The notes under the pieces were generated by a model. The model saw only the letters and a list, made by a program, of their open reading frames with translations. It was not told the DNA's origin and searched no databases. Both the position numbers and the translations under genes were made by a program. Below are positions 26,936 through 35,164 of a stretch of 54,710 nt of DNA, in pieces; positions within the stretch are counted from its first letter, which is position 1; every line of letters starts with the position of its first letter. This stretch comes from Candidatus Sulfotelmatobacter sp. (lineage in GTDB: Bacteria > Acidobacteriota > Terriglobia > Terriglobales > Acidobacteriaceae): contig JASHOH010000178.1 of NCBI GenBank assembly GCA_030041215.1, positions 1 through 54,710 on the forward strand, read 5' to 3'.

Positions 26936-28261
26936 CTACCAGCAGATGCCTTCATAACGCGCCACCCCTTCTGCACGGCGAGATTTATCGAGGTTGACCA
27001 GATCGATAATGAACTGATTGGGACGGATATATTTCGCTAGCCGCTGTTTATCGATTGATTTGTTCCCCAGAACTACGATCTCTGCGTTGCGAACCACGTC
27101 TTCCAGGTCCGCTGACAGCAAAGACCCAATATGCGGGATCACCTCTTCGATGTACTGGCGATTGGAACCGGCCAAACGTCCGAGGCTGACGTCTTCATCC
27201 CAGATCCTGACTTCGTAGCCTTCGCCCAATAGCCGCTTCACCAGTTGCACCTGAGGGCTTTCGCGCAGGTCATCTGTACCTGCCTTGAAGCTTAACCCGA
27301 GCTGCGCGATTTTCCGTTTGCTCGTTCGCATTATCGTGTCTATGGCTCGCTCCACGTGTTCGATGTTGCTGGGAAGCAGCGATTCCAGCATGGGAAGCCG
27401 CAAGTCCAATTCGCGCGCTTTGTGAGTCATCGCCCGGACGTCCTTCGGCAGGCACGATCCACCAAAGGCAAAGCCGGGAGATAAATAGGCGGGGGAAATA
27501 TTCAGGCGCGTGTCAGAAGTGAAGATTTCGGTGACATCCTGAGCATCTACCTGCAAGTGTTTGCACAACGTTCCAATTTCATTCGCAAAGCTGACCTTGG
27601 CGGCATGAAAAGCGTTCGAAACGTACTTGACCATTTCGGCAACTTTAATGCTGGTTTCGAAGACTTTTCCGGGAACGTTTTTATAAAGTTCGCGCACACA
27701 CTTCAAATGCGACGCGTCTTGTGCGCCCATAATGGTGTAAGGCGGCTGAAGAAAATCTGCGACCGCGCTGCCCTCGCGCATAAATTCAGGGTTGTAGACC
27801 AGCGAGAAATCGGAGCCGGCACGGCGTCCGCTGGCGCGCTCGAGAATGGGTTGAACGATTGTCTCCGTGGTCCCCGGCAAGACGGTGCTGCGCAAAACAA
27901 AAACATGCTGGGACTTCTTGGCCTTCAGCGCATTGCCGATTTCATCGGCAACTTTCTCAACGTGCACCAGGTCGAGTTTTCCGCTGCGCAAACTGGGTGT
28001 GCCGACGCACACGAAGGAAATATCTGAAGCAAGAACCGCTTCGGCCGAATCAAGGGTGGCGCGAAGCCGCCCACCGTGGTTGCCTTCGGCAACCAGTTCA
28101 TTCACGCCTGCTTCGATAATCGGACTTCGGCCCTCGTTCACCATCTGTACTTTCGAGGGATTCACGTCCACCCCAACGACGTTGTGCCCCATGGAAGCGA
28201 AACAAGCGGCTGACACCGATCCCACATAGCCCAGACCGAAAACGCTAATCGATAAGCTCAA
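26936..28261 (-). CDS. UDP-glucose/GDP-mannose 6-dehydrogenase family protein
   Basis: 441 residues using TTG 28261, which gives the family N-terminus ISVFGLGYVG and has AAAGGGA upstream. The frame stays open to a GTG at 28369, but that would overlap the divergent gene at 28349. Motifs: Rossmann GLGYVG (10-15 region), VGTPS, NPEFMREGSA, KYVSNAFHA and the catalytic Cys near residue 270 in GGSCLPKDVRA; the late GLSFKAGTDDLRESP is typical. The set is closest to GDP-mannose dehydrogenase (AlgD-like), but UDP-glucose cannot be excluded. The product would be a nucleotide uronic acid. It is divergent from the heparinase-like gene and upstream of the FemAB-like gene. Confidence 0.85.
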   Translation of the reverse strand: MSLSISVFGLGYVGSVSAACFASMGHNVVGVDVNPSKVQMVNEGRSPIIEAGVNELVAEGNHGGRLRATLDSAEAVLASDISFVCVGTPSLRSGKLDLVHVEKVADEIGNALKAKKSQHVFVLRSTVLPGTTETIVQPILERASGRRAGSDFSLVYNPEFMREGSAVADFLQPPYTIMGAQDASHLKCVRELYKNVPGKVFETSIKVAEMVKYVSNAFHAAKVSFANEIGTLCKHLQVDAQDVTEIFTSDTRLNISPAYLSPGFAFGGSCLPKDVRAMTHKARELDLRLPMLESLLPSNIEHVERAIDTIMRTSKRKIAQLGLSFKAGTDDLRESPQVQLVKRLLGEGYEVRIWDEDVSLGRLAGSNRQYIEEVIPHIGSLLSADLEDVVRNAEIVVLGNKSIDKQRLAKYIRPNQFIIDLVNLDKSRRAEGVARYEGICW

Positions 28262-28348
28262 TGGACGAGTCCCTTTGACCAATAATGTGAATAATGAACT
28301 GCGCAGGCGCCGGATCGCGCGCAGCGCGGGCAACTGGCTAATATAACA

Positions 28349-30793
28349 ATGGAGGCGCCATCGCACCAACCCTCACGGGCCGATCACACCGTCATCAAAG
28401 CTCCTTACGCTTTCAGCTTGAGCACGGTAACATGGGATGTGCCTCCAAACTGGCAGCGCAAATGGCCCCGCCTAAAACAAATGAGTTGGGAGGAGTTACG
28501 CACTCGGACTACGCAGGCGGCGGCCAAGCGGCTGGACTTCGTTCTTTATCGTCTGGGCCATCGATCCAGAAGCCAGCTTCTCAAGTCACAACCTAGCGAA
28601 CCCAGATTTTTTTTTGACAAACCCGAGGGAGCAGCAAATCGCGCCCTTCTGCTGCGTACATATCTTCGCGATGAGGCCGCGGCAATCATTCGACAAGCCG
28701 ACAATATCTGTCGGCACAGTTTCGACTTGCTGGGATATGAACACCTCGACTTCGGCTCACCGATCGATTGGCATCTTGATCCTGTCCACGGGAAGCGTAG
28801 CCCGCTCAAGCCGTGGTACAGAATTAATTTCCTCGATTTCGATGAGGTGGGCGATCACAAGATCATTTGGGAACTGAACCGCCATCAGCACTTGGTTACA
28901 CTCGCAAAAGCCTGGTGTCTTACATCCAATCAGGTCTACACCACTGAGCTGACGAGTCAATGGTACTCGTGGCAGCAGGCAAACCTGTATCCGCTCGGGA
29001 TCAATTGGGCGAGCAGCCTTGAGGTGGCATTTCGCAGTGTGTCCTGGCTGTGGATTCAACACCTTCTGCCCGAGTGCAAGGCCTTGCCCGCAAAATTCCA
29101 GGACGATCTACTGCTCGCGCTCGAAGCGCACGGACGCTATGTCGAACGCTACCTCTCAACCTACTTCTCGCCCAATACCCATCTGTTGGGTGAGGCAGCA
29201 GCGTTAATTTTCCTCGGCACGCTATGCCCAAAGATTCCCACTGCCGAGCGCTGGCGAAGGAAGGGATGGAAAATCATTTCTGAAGAGGCGGAGCGCCAGG
29301 TGCGTCCCGACGGTGTCTATTTCGAGCAGTCGCTTTACTATCACGTGTACGCGCTGGATTTTTTCTTGCACGTGAGAGCTCTCGCCGCACTGAACGGCCA
29401 CTCAATTTCAGCCCGGTTTGACAGCGTAATTCGCGCAATGCTCGCTGTCGTTCAAGCCCTTTCTACGTGTGGACCACCCGAAGGTTTCGGTGATGACGAC
29501 GGAGGGCGAGTTTTCAATCCCAGACGCAACCGGACCGAGCACTTGACCGATCCGCTGGCTCTTGGAGCCGTCCAGTACGAGAGTGACGAACACCCATCGG
29601 CGGCCCTCACAGAAGAAGCGATTTGGCTGTTCGGCGAAAAAGCTGTCAGCGTGCTCGGTAGCACTCGCAGCATGCCAAGGTCAGCATCCAGGGCATTTCA
29701 ATCGGGAGGCATTTATGTCATATGCGACGACCAGCCTTGTTGCCAGCAGATGATGATCGATGGCGGGCCGCAAGGGATTGGACGCGCGGGCCACGGCCAT
29801 GCAGACGCACTGAGCATCCGGTTGTCACTTGCAGGACGGCGTTTTCTGATCGATGCCGGCACTTACTGTTACGTATCTTCTGAGGGTGAAAGTAAACGCG
29901 ATCTTTTTCGCGGCACCGGGGCTCACAATACGGTAAGAATCGACCAGCTCGATCAAGCCATTCCTGATGGACCATTCGGGTGGAATTCGATTCCAAACGT
30001 CAAAGCGGAGCTTTGGCTCAGTGGCCGCACATTCGATTTCTTCGCCGGAAGCCATGATGGCTATTGCAGGCTCGCCCAGCCCGTGCTGCACAGACGATCG
30101 GTCTTTCATGTGAAGTCGGGAATTTGGTTCGTCCGGGATGTGCTGCAGGGCGAAGGTATTCATTTGCTCGAGAGCTTTTGGCATTTCGCGAGCGATGTCC
30201 ATGTGACCGGCGATGAAGGGGTCGTTACCGCGACCGGCTCGGACCAAGCGCCGGCGCGTGTCGGTCTGGCATTGTTGATCGATCACAACTGCGGCTGGAA
30301 CTTGAAAATTAGCGAGAGTTTTGTTTCTCCCGCTTATGGGCTCAAGCAAGCGGCGCCAGTGGTGTGTGCCAGCGTGGAATCGAAGCTGCCGAAGGAATGC
30401 GGGGTCTTGCTTGTTCCATTTGCGCCGAATACAGAAATCGGCAAGCTGTGGGCAATCAGCGATAACTCGCCCAATGTGCAGGGATACCGCTACCAATCAC
30501 CCCGAACCAATGAATTTTTGTTCTTTGGTTCGAATGGCGGTCCTTGGACATGCGGCCCATGGAGCAGCGATGCGACTCTGCTTTATTGCAGATTGGAGCA
30601 AAACCGCCTGGCCCACGCTATCATGGTTTCTGGCGGTTTCGCGGAATGGCGTGGGCGGCGGTTCATTTCCCGTCCCGCTCCTGGCGAGATATTCGAGGGG
30701 GGAAATTCTTCAGAGTTCACGCGACACTCCTCTAGCGCACTTGCTGAAGGCTCGCAGATGGCCGACTTTGAGTTTACCGATCTTCAGCTGTAG
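28349..30793 (+). CDS. Heparinase II/III-like polysaccharide lyase/hydrolase family protein
   Basis: 814 residues. The N-terminal alpha-toroid (about 120-450) includes YRINFLDFDEVGDHKIIWELNRHQH-type features (segment 170-195), WQQANLYPLGINWASSLEVAFRSVSW-type features (about 210-240) and FEQSLYYHVYALDFF. The C-terminal beta-sandwich (about 460-810) holds GHGHADALSIRL and GTGAHNTVRIDQ, the heparinase II/III signature with its conserved His and Asn. Lyase members cleave uronic-acid polymers, which fits the dehydrogenase next door. No signal peptide is evident; the location is therefore unclear. It stands 35 bp before the amidotransferase gene, same strand, probably one operon. In exosortase loci this family is often paired with an asparagine-synthase-like gene. 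Confidence 0.85.
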   Translation: MEAPSHQPSRADHTVIKAPYAFSLSTVTWDVPPNWQRKWPRLKQMSWEELRTRTTQAAAKRLDFVLYRLGHRSRSQLLKSQPSEPRFFFDKPEGAANRALLLRTYLRDEAAAIIRQADNICRHSFDLLGYEHLDFGSPIDWHLDPVHGKRSPLKPWYRINFLDFDEVGDHKIIWELNRHQHLVTLAKAWCLTSNQVYTTELTSQWYSWQQANLYPLGINWASSLEVAFRSVSWLWIQHLLPECKALPAKFQDDLLLALEAHGRYVERYLSTYFSPNTHLLGEAAALIFLGTLCPKIPTAERWRRKGWKIISEEAERQVRPDGVYFEQSLYYHVYALDFFLHVRALAALNGHSISARFDSVIRAMLAVVQALSTCGPPEGFGDDDGGRVFNPRRNRTEHLTDPLALGAVQYESDEHPSAALTEEAIWLFGEKAVSVLGSTRSMPRSASRAFQSGGIYVICDDQPCCQQMMIDGGPQGIGRAGHGHADALSIRLSLAGRRFLIDAGTYCYVSSEGESKRDLFRGTGAHNTVRIDQLDQAIPDGPFGWNSIPNVKAELWLSGRTFDFFAGSHDGYCRLAQPVLHRRSVFHVKSGIWFVRDVLQGEGIHLLESFWHFASDVHVTGDEGVVTATGSDQAPARVGLALLIDHNCGWNLKISESFVSPAYGLKQAAPVVCASVESKLPKECGVLLVPFAPNTEIGKLWAISDNSPNVQGYRYQSPRTNEFLFFGSNGGPWTCGPWSSDATLLYCRLEQNRLAHAIMVSGGFAEWRGRRFISRPAPGEIFEGGNSSEFTRHSSSALAEGSQMADFEFTDLQL

Positions 30794-30828
30794 GCCGAAG
30801 CGTAAGTCGGAGGAAATCGCAAGCAGAT

Positions 30829-32799
30829 ATGTGTGGCATTGCAGGAATATTTGAATTCGGCGAAGCGCGCGTCGACCCCGCCGATCTGCGGCGCATGTGC
30901 GACATCATGGTCCATCGCGGCCCCGATGACGACGGTCTCTTCACTCATGGACGCATCGGTCTTGGAATGCGGCGGCTGAGCATTATCGACCTCGCCACAG
31001 GCCACCAGCCCATCAGCAATGAGGATGGTTCAATCTGGATCGTTTTTAACGGAGAAATCTACAACCACCGCGCGCTGCGCGAACAACTCATCACCCGCGG
31101 CCATCGCTATCGCACGCAGAGCGACACGGAAACCATCGTCCACCTCTATGAAGAATATGGCAAAGAATGCGTTAAACACCTGCGCGGCATGTTTGCCCTT
31201 GCTGTCTGGGACAGCAATCGCAACTCTCTGTTCATCACTCGCGACCGGCTGGGAATAAAACCACTTTACTACTGTCTGTTACCGGACAAGTTTATCTTTG
31301 GCTCTGAGATCAAGGTCGTCCTGGCTTATCCGGAACTGCGGCCTGAGTTCAACAGTGACGGCCTTCCTGAATATCTTGCTTTCGGCTATCTCTCGGGCGA
31401 AGAAACGTTCTACCAGGGCGTACGCAAGCTCATGCCCGGCCGCTGGCTCGAAATAAGCCAGCGTGGCGAACTACGGACTGAACAGTATTGGGACTTGCGA
31501 CCGCCGTCCTCTGAAAAAAGCCACCCTGAAAAATATGACGAAGAATATTATGTTGCCGGTTACCGTGACCTGCTCGAAGGAGCAGTCCGCAGCCATTTGA
31601 TGAGCGATGTGCCCCTGGGAGTGTTTCTCAGCGGGGGGCTCGATTCCAGCGCCGTGGCGGCACTGATGACAAAAGCCCGAGGCGAGCCGATTGAAACTTT
31701 TTCGGTTGGCTACACCGAGCAGGCGTACAGCGAGCTACCCTACGCCAGAACCGTTGCTGAACATCTCAACTCCGTACATCACGAAGTGATGATTGGATGG
31801 CAGGACTTTTTTTCTGCGCTGCCAAAACTAATTTGGCATGAGGACGAGCCGATCACGTGGCCTTCCAGCGTTTCACTTTTCTTTGTGGCCCAGTTGGCCC
31901 GCGAACGCGTCAAAGTCGTCCTCACCGGCGAGGGTAGTGATGAAACGCTCGCTGGTTATTCGCGCTATGCCTTCACATTGAAGAACGTTGGCTTCGATCG
32001 CGTATACCGGGCGCTGATTCCACGCGGCATCCGGCGCGGAATTCGCAACTCGATCGCGACTTCATCCTGGATAGATGCCAATGTGCGCCGCAGGCTCTCC
32101 CATACCTTTCTTGGCCTTGATGGAGAATCCTGGGTTTCGTTGTATTTTGATAATTTTTTCTCGGCTTTTACACAGCAAGAGCAGGGCGAACTGCTGAACG
32201 ATGAACTGGCCGGCGGAATCGCCGATGGCCGCGCCTATCGCAATGTTCTTGCATATTGGGAGAAATCGTCAGGCGAATTGCTGCAACGCCTTCTCTATAC
32301 CGACATAAAAACCTATCTGGTTGAGCTTCTGATGAAGCAGGACAACATGAGCATGGCGGCGTCGGTCGAAAGCCGCGTGCCATTTCTCGATCACGTGCTG
32401 GTGGAATGGGCCACTCAGGTTCCCGCGAGCATTCAGGTCCGAGGTTTTTCAGGCAAAAACATCCTCAAGAAAGCCATGGAAAACCTGCTTCCGCACTCCA
32501 TCATTTACCGTCCGAAACTGGGCTTTCCTACTCCCTGGAGCGGGTGGCTCGCGGGGGAATCGTTCGAACAAATCGAACGGCTGTTACTGGAACCGCGCAG
32601 CATTGAACGCGGGTTTTTCAAAAGAAGCGCCGTCGAGAAACTGCTGCTCGAACATCGCGCTGGCCATCGCGATCACTATGACCGGATCTGGCGACTGCTG
32701 AATCTGGAAATCTGGCTGCGGGTGTGCATCGAGCGCGAGGACCGGAATCTCGTTGCAACTCTCGGGACGGCGCCGAACTTTTATGTGGAGTCGCGATAA
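30829..32799 (+). CDS. Asparagine-synthase-like glutamine amidotransferase (first copy)
   Basis: 656 residues. The glutaminase half begins with Cys2 (MCGIAGIFEF) and has RGPDDDG, RRLSIIDL, NGEIYNHRALR and RDRLGIKPLYY. The synthase half has the ATP/PPi loop FLSGGLDSSAV (266-276) and EGSDETLAGYSRY. All catalytic elements are present, so it should use glutamine to amidate an acid with ATP. In exosortase/EPS loci such proteins are thought to amidate uronic acids rather than aspartate; that is family context plus inference. The C-terminal KLGFPTPWSGWL element is typical. It is a divergent-from-partner copy of 35161-37083, which lies in the opposite operon. The two converge with the GT4 fusion gene. 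Confidence 0.85.
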   Translation: MCGIAGIFEFGEARVDPADLRRMCDIMVHRGPDDDGLFTHGRIGLGMRRLSIIDLATGHQPISNEDGSIWIVFNGEIYNHRALREQLITRGHRYRTQSDTETIVHLYEEYGKECVKHLRGMFALAVWDSNRNSLFITRDRLGIKPLYYCLLPDKFIFGSEIKVVLAYPELRPEFNSDGLPEYLAFGYLSGEETFYQGVRKLMPGRWLEISQRGELRTEQYWDLRPPSSEKSHPEKYDEEYYVAGYRDLLEGAVRSHLMSDVPLGVFLSGGLDSSAVAALMTKARGEPIETFSVGYTEQAYSELPYARTVAEHLNSVHHEVMIGWQDFFSALPKLIWHEDEPITWPSSVSLFFVAQLARERVKVVLTGEGSDETLAGYSRYAFTLKNVGFDRVYRALIPRGIRRGIRNSIATSSWIDANVRRRLSHTFLGLDGESWVSLYFDNFFSAFTQQEQGELLNDELAGGIADGRAYRNVLAYWEKSSGELLQRLLYTDIKTYLVELLMKQDNMSMAASVESRVPFLDHVLVEWATQVPASIQVRGFSGKNILKKAMENLLPHSIIYRPKLGFPTPWSGWLAGESFEQIERLLLEPRSIERGFFKRSAVEKLLLEHRAGHRDHYDRIWRLLNLEIWLRVCIEREDRNLVATLGTAPNFYVESR

Positions 32800-32875
32800 G
32801 CAATCTCAACTGGCTTTACTCGGATTGAATTTCGCAACCTGACCTGACGCGGATTTCAGCAAGATACTTTCAGCC

Positions 32876-35164
32876 TCACGTCTTCGTTATTGAAGGAACC
32901 CTATCTCGATACACAGCCAGCCACTGTTTCCTCACTGCGGGCCAGGAATATTTTTCAAGTTCACAACGCGCATTGGAAATCAGGCTTTGCGCCAAGTCGG
33001 CATCTTGCAACACACGAATCACATTCCGCGCAAGAGCCTCGTGATCGCCCGGTGGTGAAAGCAGTCCCGTGCATTCGTGTTTGACGACAAAGCGCATGCC
33101 CTCCGGCTCAGTTGTCACAACCGGTGTCCCCGACGCGAATGCCTCCAGAATCGAAACCGGCATATTGTCAAGATGTGAAGCATTGATGAAAATGTCTGCC
33201 TCATCGTAGTAATGGCCGATTTCACTGTGGGCGACGCTGCCTTTGAACTCGACATCCATCAGGTTCAGGTCTTCGACGAGTTTTCGCACCTGGGCTTCGC
33301 AAGGTCCAATACCAAGGAGATCGAGCCGCGCTTCCGGGAAAGCGCTCTTGACTTTCGCGAACGCACGAACCACCACGTCGACGCAATAGTAAGGATGGAA
33401 GCCGCGCGTGCAGATCAGATGAGGGCGCAAGGGTCGGCGCACGCGAAACAAAAACTGCCTTGTGTCAATGATGTTGGGAATAATCTGCGCTTTGAGGTCA
33501 AATTCACGGAAGACATCAACCAGATATTGAGAAGGAACCACCAGGCGGTCCAATTTTCTCAGTACAGGGCGCGCGCTGCGAAAACGTCGCAGATGATCAC
33601 GGGCCTCGCCGCTATGGTAGTGAATTAGCACTTTCTTGCCCATCGCTTTGGCCATGAACCACGCGGGCGCGGGAGCAACCAGGAACGACCAATAGGAAGC
33701 GGAAAAAATGTGCGCGATCTCTACGTCTTTCAATCCCCGCCATAACTGAAACATGTAGAGCGGCTGACGCATCAGCGTGCGCAACACGGGAATGCGTTCC
33801 GCCCATCTAAGCGCAAAGGGGAATGGAGGGTCGATCGGAACAAACTTAGCCTCAACCTCTGGGTCATCCCGCCAGTGACGCAGCAGCATGTCGGCTTGCG
33901 CCGACTGTCCGCCGACATAACGCGGTGATGCGGCTACGATTGCCACCTTTTTCGAAACCACGGAAGGGTTGCCAGCAACGGCCGGTTTTCTCCGCCATCG
34001 TTTCCGCTCCAGCAGCGCCTGATAAAGCTCCATGTGGCGCATGGTCATTTGTTCGAGAGTAAAGTTGGCTCGAGCAAAGACCCGGGCGTTGCTCGCCAGA
34101 GTCATGCGCAGATCTCGATTTCGCAGCAATCGCTCGATCGCGCTTGCCAACATCTCAGCTTCGGGTTCAACGAGCACACCGCGTTCTTCGGTAATCAGCT
34201 CGCAGTTCCCACCTACCGAGCTGGCGATGATCAGAACACCTGCCGCCATCGCTTCGATGATCACATTCGACAGGCTCTCCGACTGGGAGGGCAATACAGA
34301 AATATCCAATGATGCAAGCACCGCGGGAATGTCTTGGCGCTCGCCAAGAAAGGTTACACGATCAGCGATTCCCAGCTCCCGAGCCAGAAGTTCCAGCCTT
34401 GGGCGGAGCGGGCCGTCTCCCACAAGAACAAACTGCACATCGGGTCGGTGGGCGGCAAGGCTGGCCGCCGCTTGCAGAAAAACATGATGATTCTTGGCGC
34501 GCGTATTCATGCGGGCAATCATTCCCACCCGCAAGCTTGCGATCCGCGGCAAAGCAGGCTGTGCCTCGGCGAACGCTTCTTCCGGCAAACCATTTGCGAC
34601 AACTGTAAGCCGGTCTTCGCGAAGCCCGAGTTCACGCAGGCGCCGCGCAGCCGCACGAGAATTGCAAACCACTGCGTCGCACCAGCGCAGCACTGCGCTT
34701 TGCGCATGCTCCTGCCGCCAAGTGAGCAGGTTGCCGAGCTGCCGCTGGCTGCCGATTACAACTGGCACGCGCGCCCAGCGGGCAGCAGGAATCAGCGTCA
34801 GATTTGTGTAAAAATCGAAGGCATGAGCGATAGCGATATCGTTCCGCTTCAGATGTCGCGCCAGCCGCAGCCGCGTTCGAATGGACGGCCAACGATAGAG
34901 GCTTCCGCCCAATTCGAATTCGGTGACATCATCCAGACCGGCAAGAAAAGGCCCTTTCCGCATGATGCAGCCGAGGTGAACATTAAATTGCTCCCGGTCT
35001 AACCGGCGCGCGAGCGCGGAAAACTGGCGCTCGCTTCCGCCTGTCTCAAGGCTGTTGCTCATCAGGAAAACGCCGGGCAGTGCCTCACGCTTTGTCGATT
35101 TCACATTCGGCTCGGCCGCATCGCCGTTTGAGATTTCCAACTCATGGGTAGAAGGAGGCATCAT
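32876..35164 (-). CDS. Two-domain GT4 glycosyltransferase fusion
   Basis: 762 residues from ATG 35164, which overlaps the previous stop. A second ATG (35161) is next to it, and the open frame further upstream lies inside the amidotransferase gene. Domain 1 (about 30-395): SNSLETGGSERQF, VANGLP, GMIARMNTRAKNH, VGDGPLR and ESLSNVIIEAMAAG (the E-x7-E donor motif). Domain 2 (about 405-762): SPRYVGGQSAQADM, IIPNIIDTRQF, LLGIGP and NMPVSILEAFASGTPVV. Each half is a complete GT-B unit of family GT4, so one chain could add two sugars in sequence. The domains are only distantly alike, so a fusion rather than a recent tandem duplication is likely. It is the last gene of the minus-strand operon. Confidence 0.85.
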   Translation of the reverse strand: MMPPSTHELEISNGDAAEPNVKSTKREALPGVFLMSNSLETGGSERQFSALARRLDREQFNVHLGCIMRKGPFLAGLDDVTEFELGGSLYRWPSIRTRLRLARHLKRNDIAIAHAFDFYTNLTLIPAARWARVPVVIGSQRQLGNLLTWRQEHAQSAVLRWCDAVVCNSRAAARRLRELGLREDRLTVVANGLPEEAFAEAQPALPRIASLRVGMIARMNTRAKNHHVFLQAAASLAAHRPDVQFVLVGDGPLRPRLELLARELGIADRVTFLGERQDIPAVLASLDISVLPSQSESLSNVIIEAMAAGVLIIASSVGGNCELITEERGVLVEPEAEMLASAIERLLRNRDLRMTLASNARVFARANFTLEQMTMRHMELYQALLERKRWRRKPAVAGNPSVVSKKVAIVAASPRYVGGQSAQADMLLRHWRDDPEVEAKFVPIDPPFPFALRWAERIPVLRTLMRQPLYMFQLWRGLKDVEIAHIFSASYWSFLVAPAPAWFMAKAMGKKVLIHYHSGEARDHLRRFRSARPVLRKLDRLVVPSQYLVDVFREFDLKAQIIPNIIDTRQFLFRVRRPLRPHLICTRGFHPYYCVDVVVRAFAKVKSAFPEARLDLLGIGPCEAQVRKLVEDLNLMDVEFKGSVAHSEIGHYYDEADIFINASHLDNMPVSILEAFASGTPVVTTEPEGMRFVVKHECTGLLSPPGDHEALARNVIRVLQDADLAQSLISNARCELEKYSWPAVRKQWLAVYRDRVPSITKT

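Noticed and set aside
28262-28369. N-terminal extension of the sugar dehydrogenase up to GTG 28369
   Set aside because: It would overlap the divergent heparinase-like start and precede the Rossmann motif by 36 extra residues absent from the family.
29825-30496. 223-codon minus-strand frame opposite the heparinase-like gene
   Set aside because: No domain; the plus strand has the GHGHADALSIRL and GTGAHNTVRI signature here.
34334-35002. 222-codon plus-strand frame opposite the GT4 fusion
   Set aside because: Composition is Arg/Gln/Pro-rich with no motif, while the minus strand encodes a recognisable GT4 domain over the same bases.
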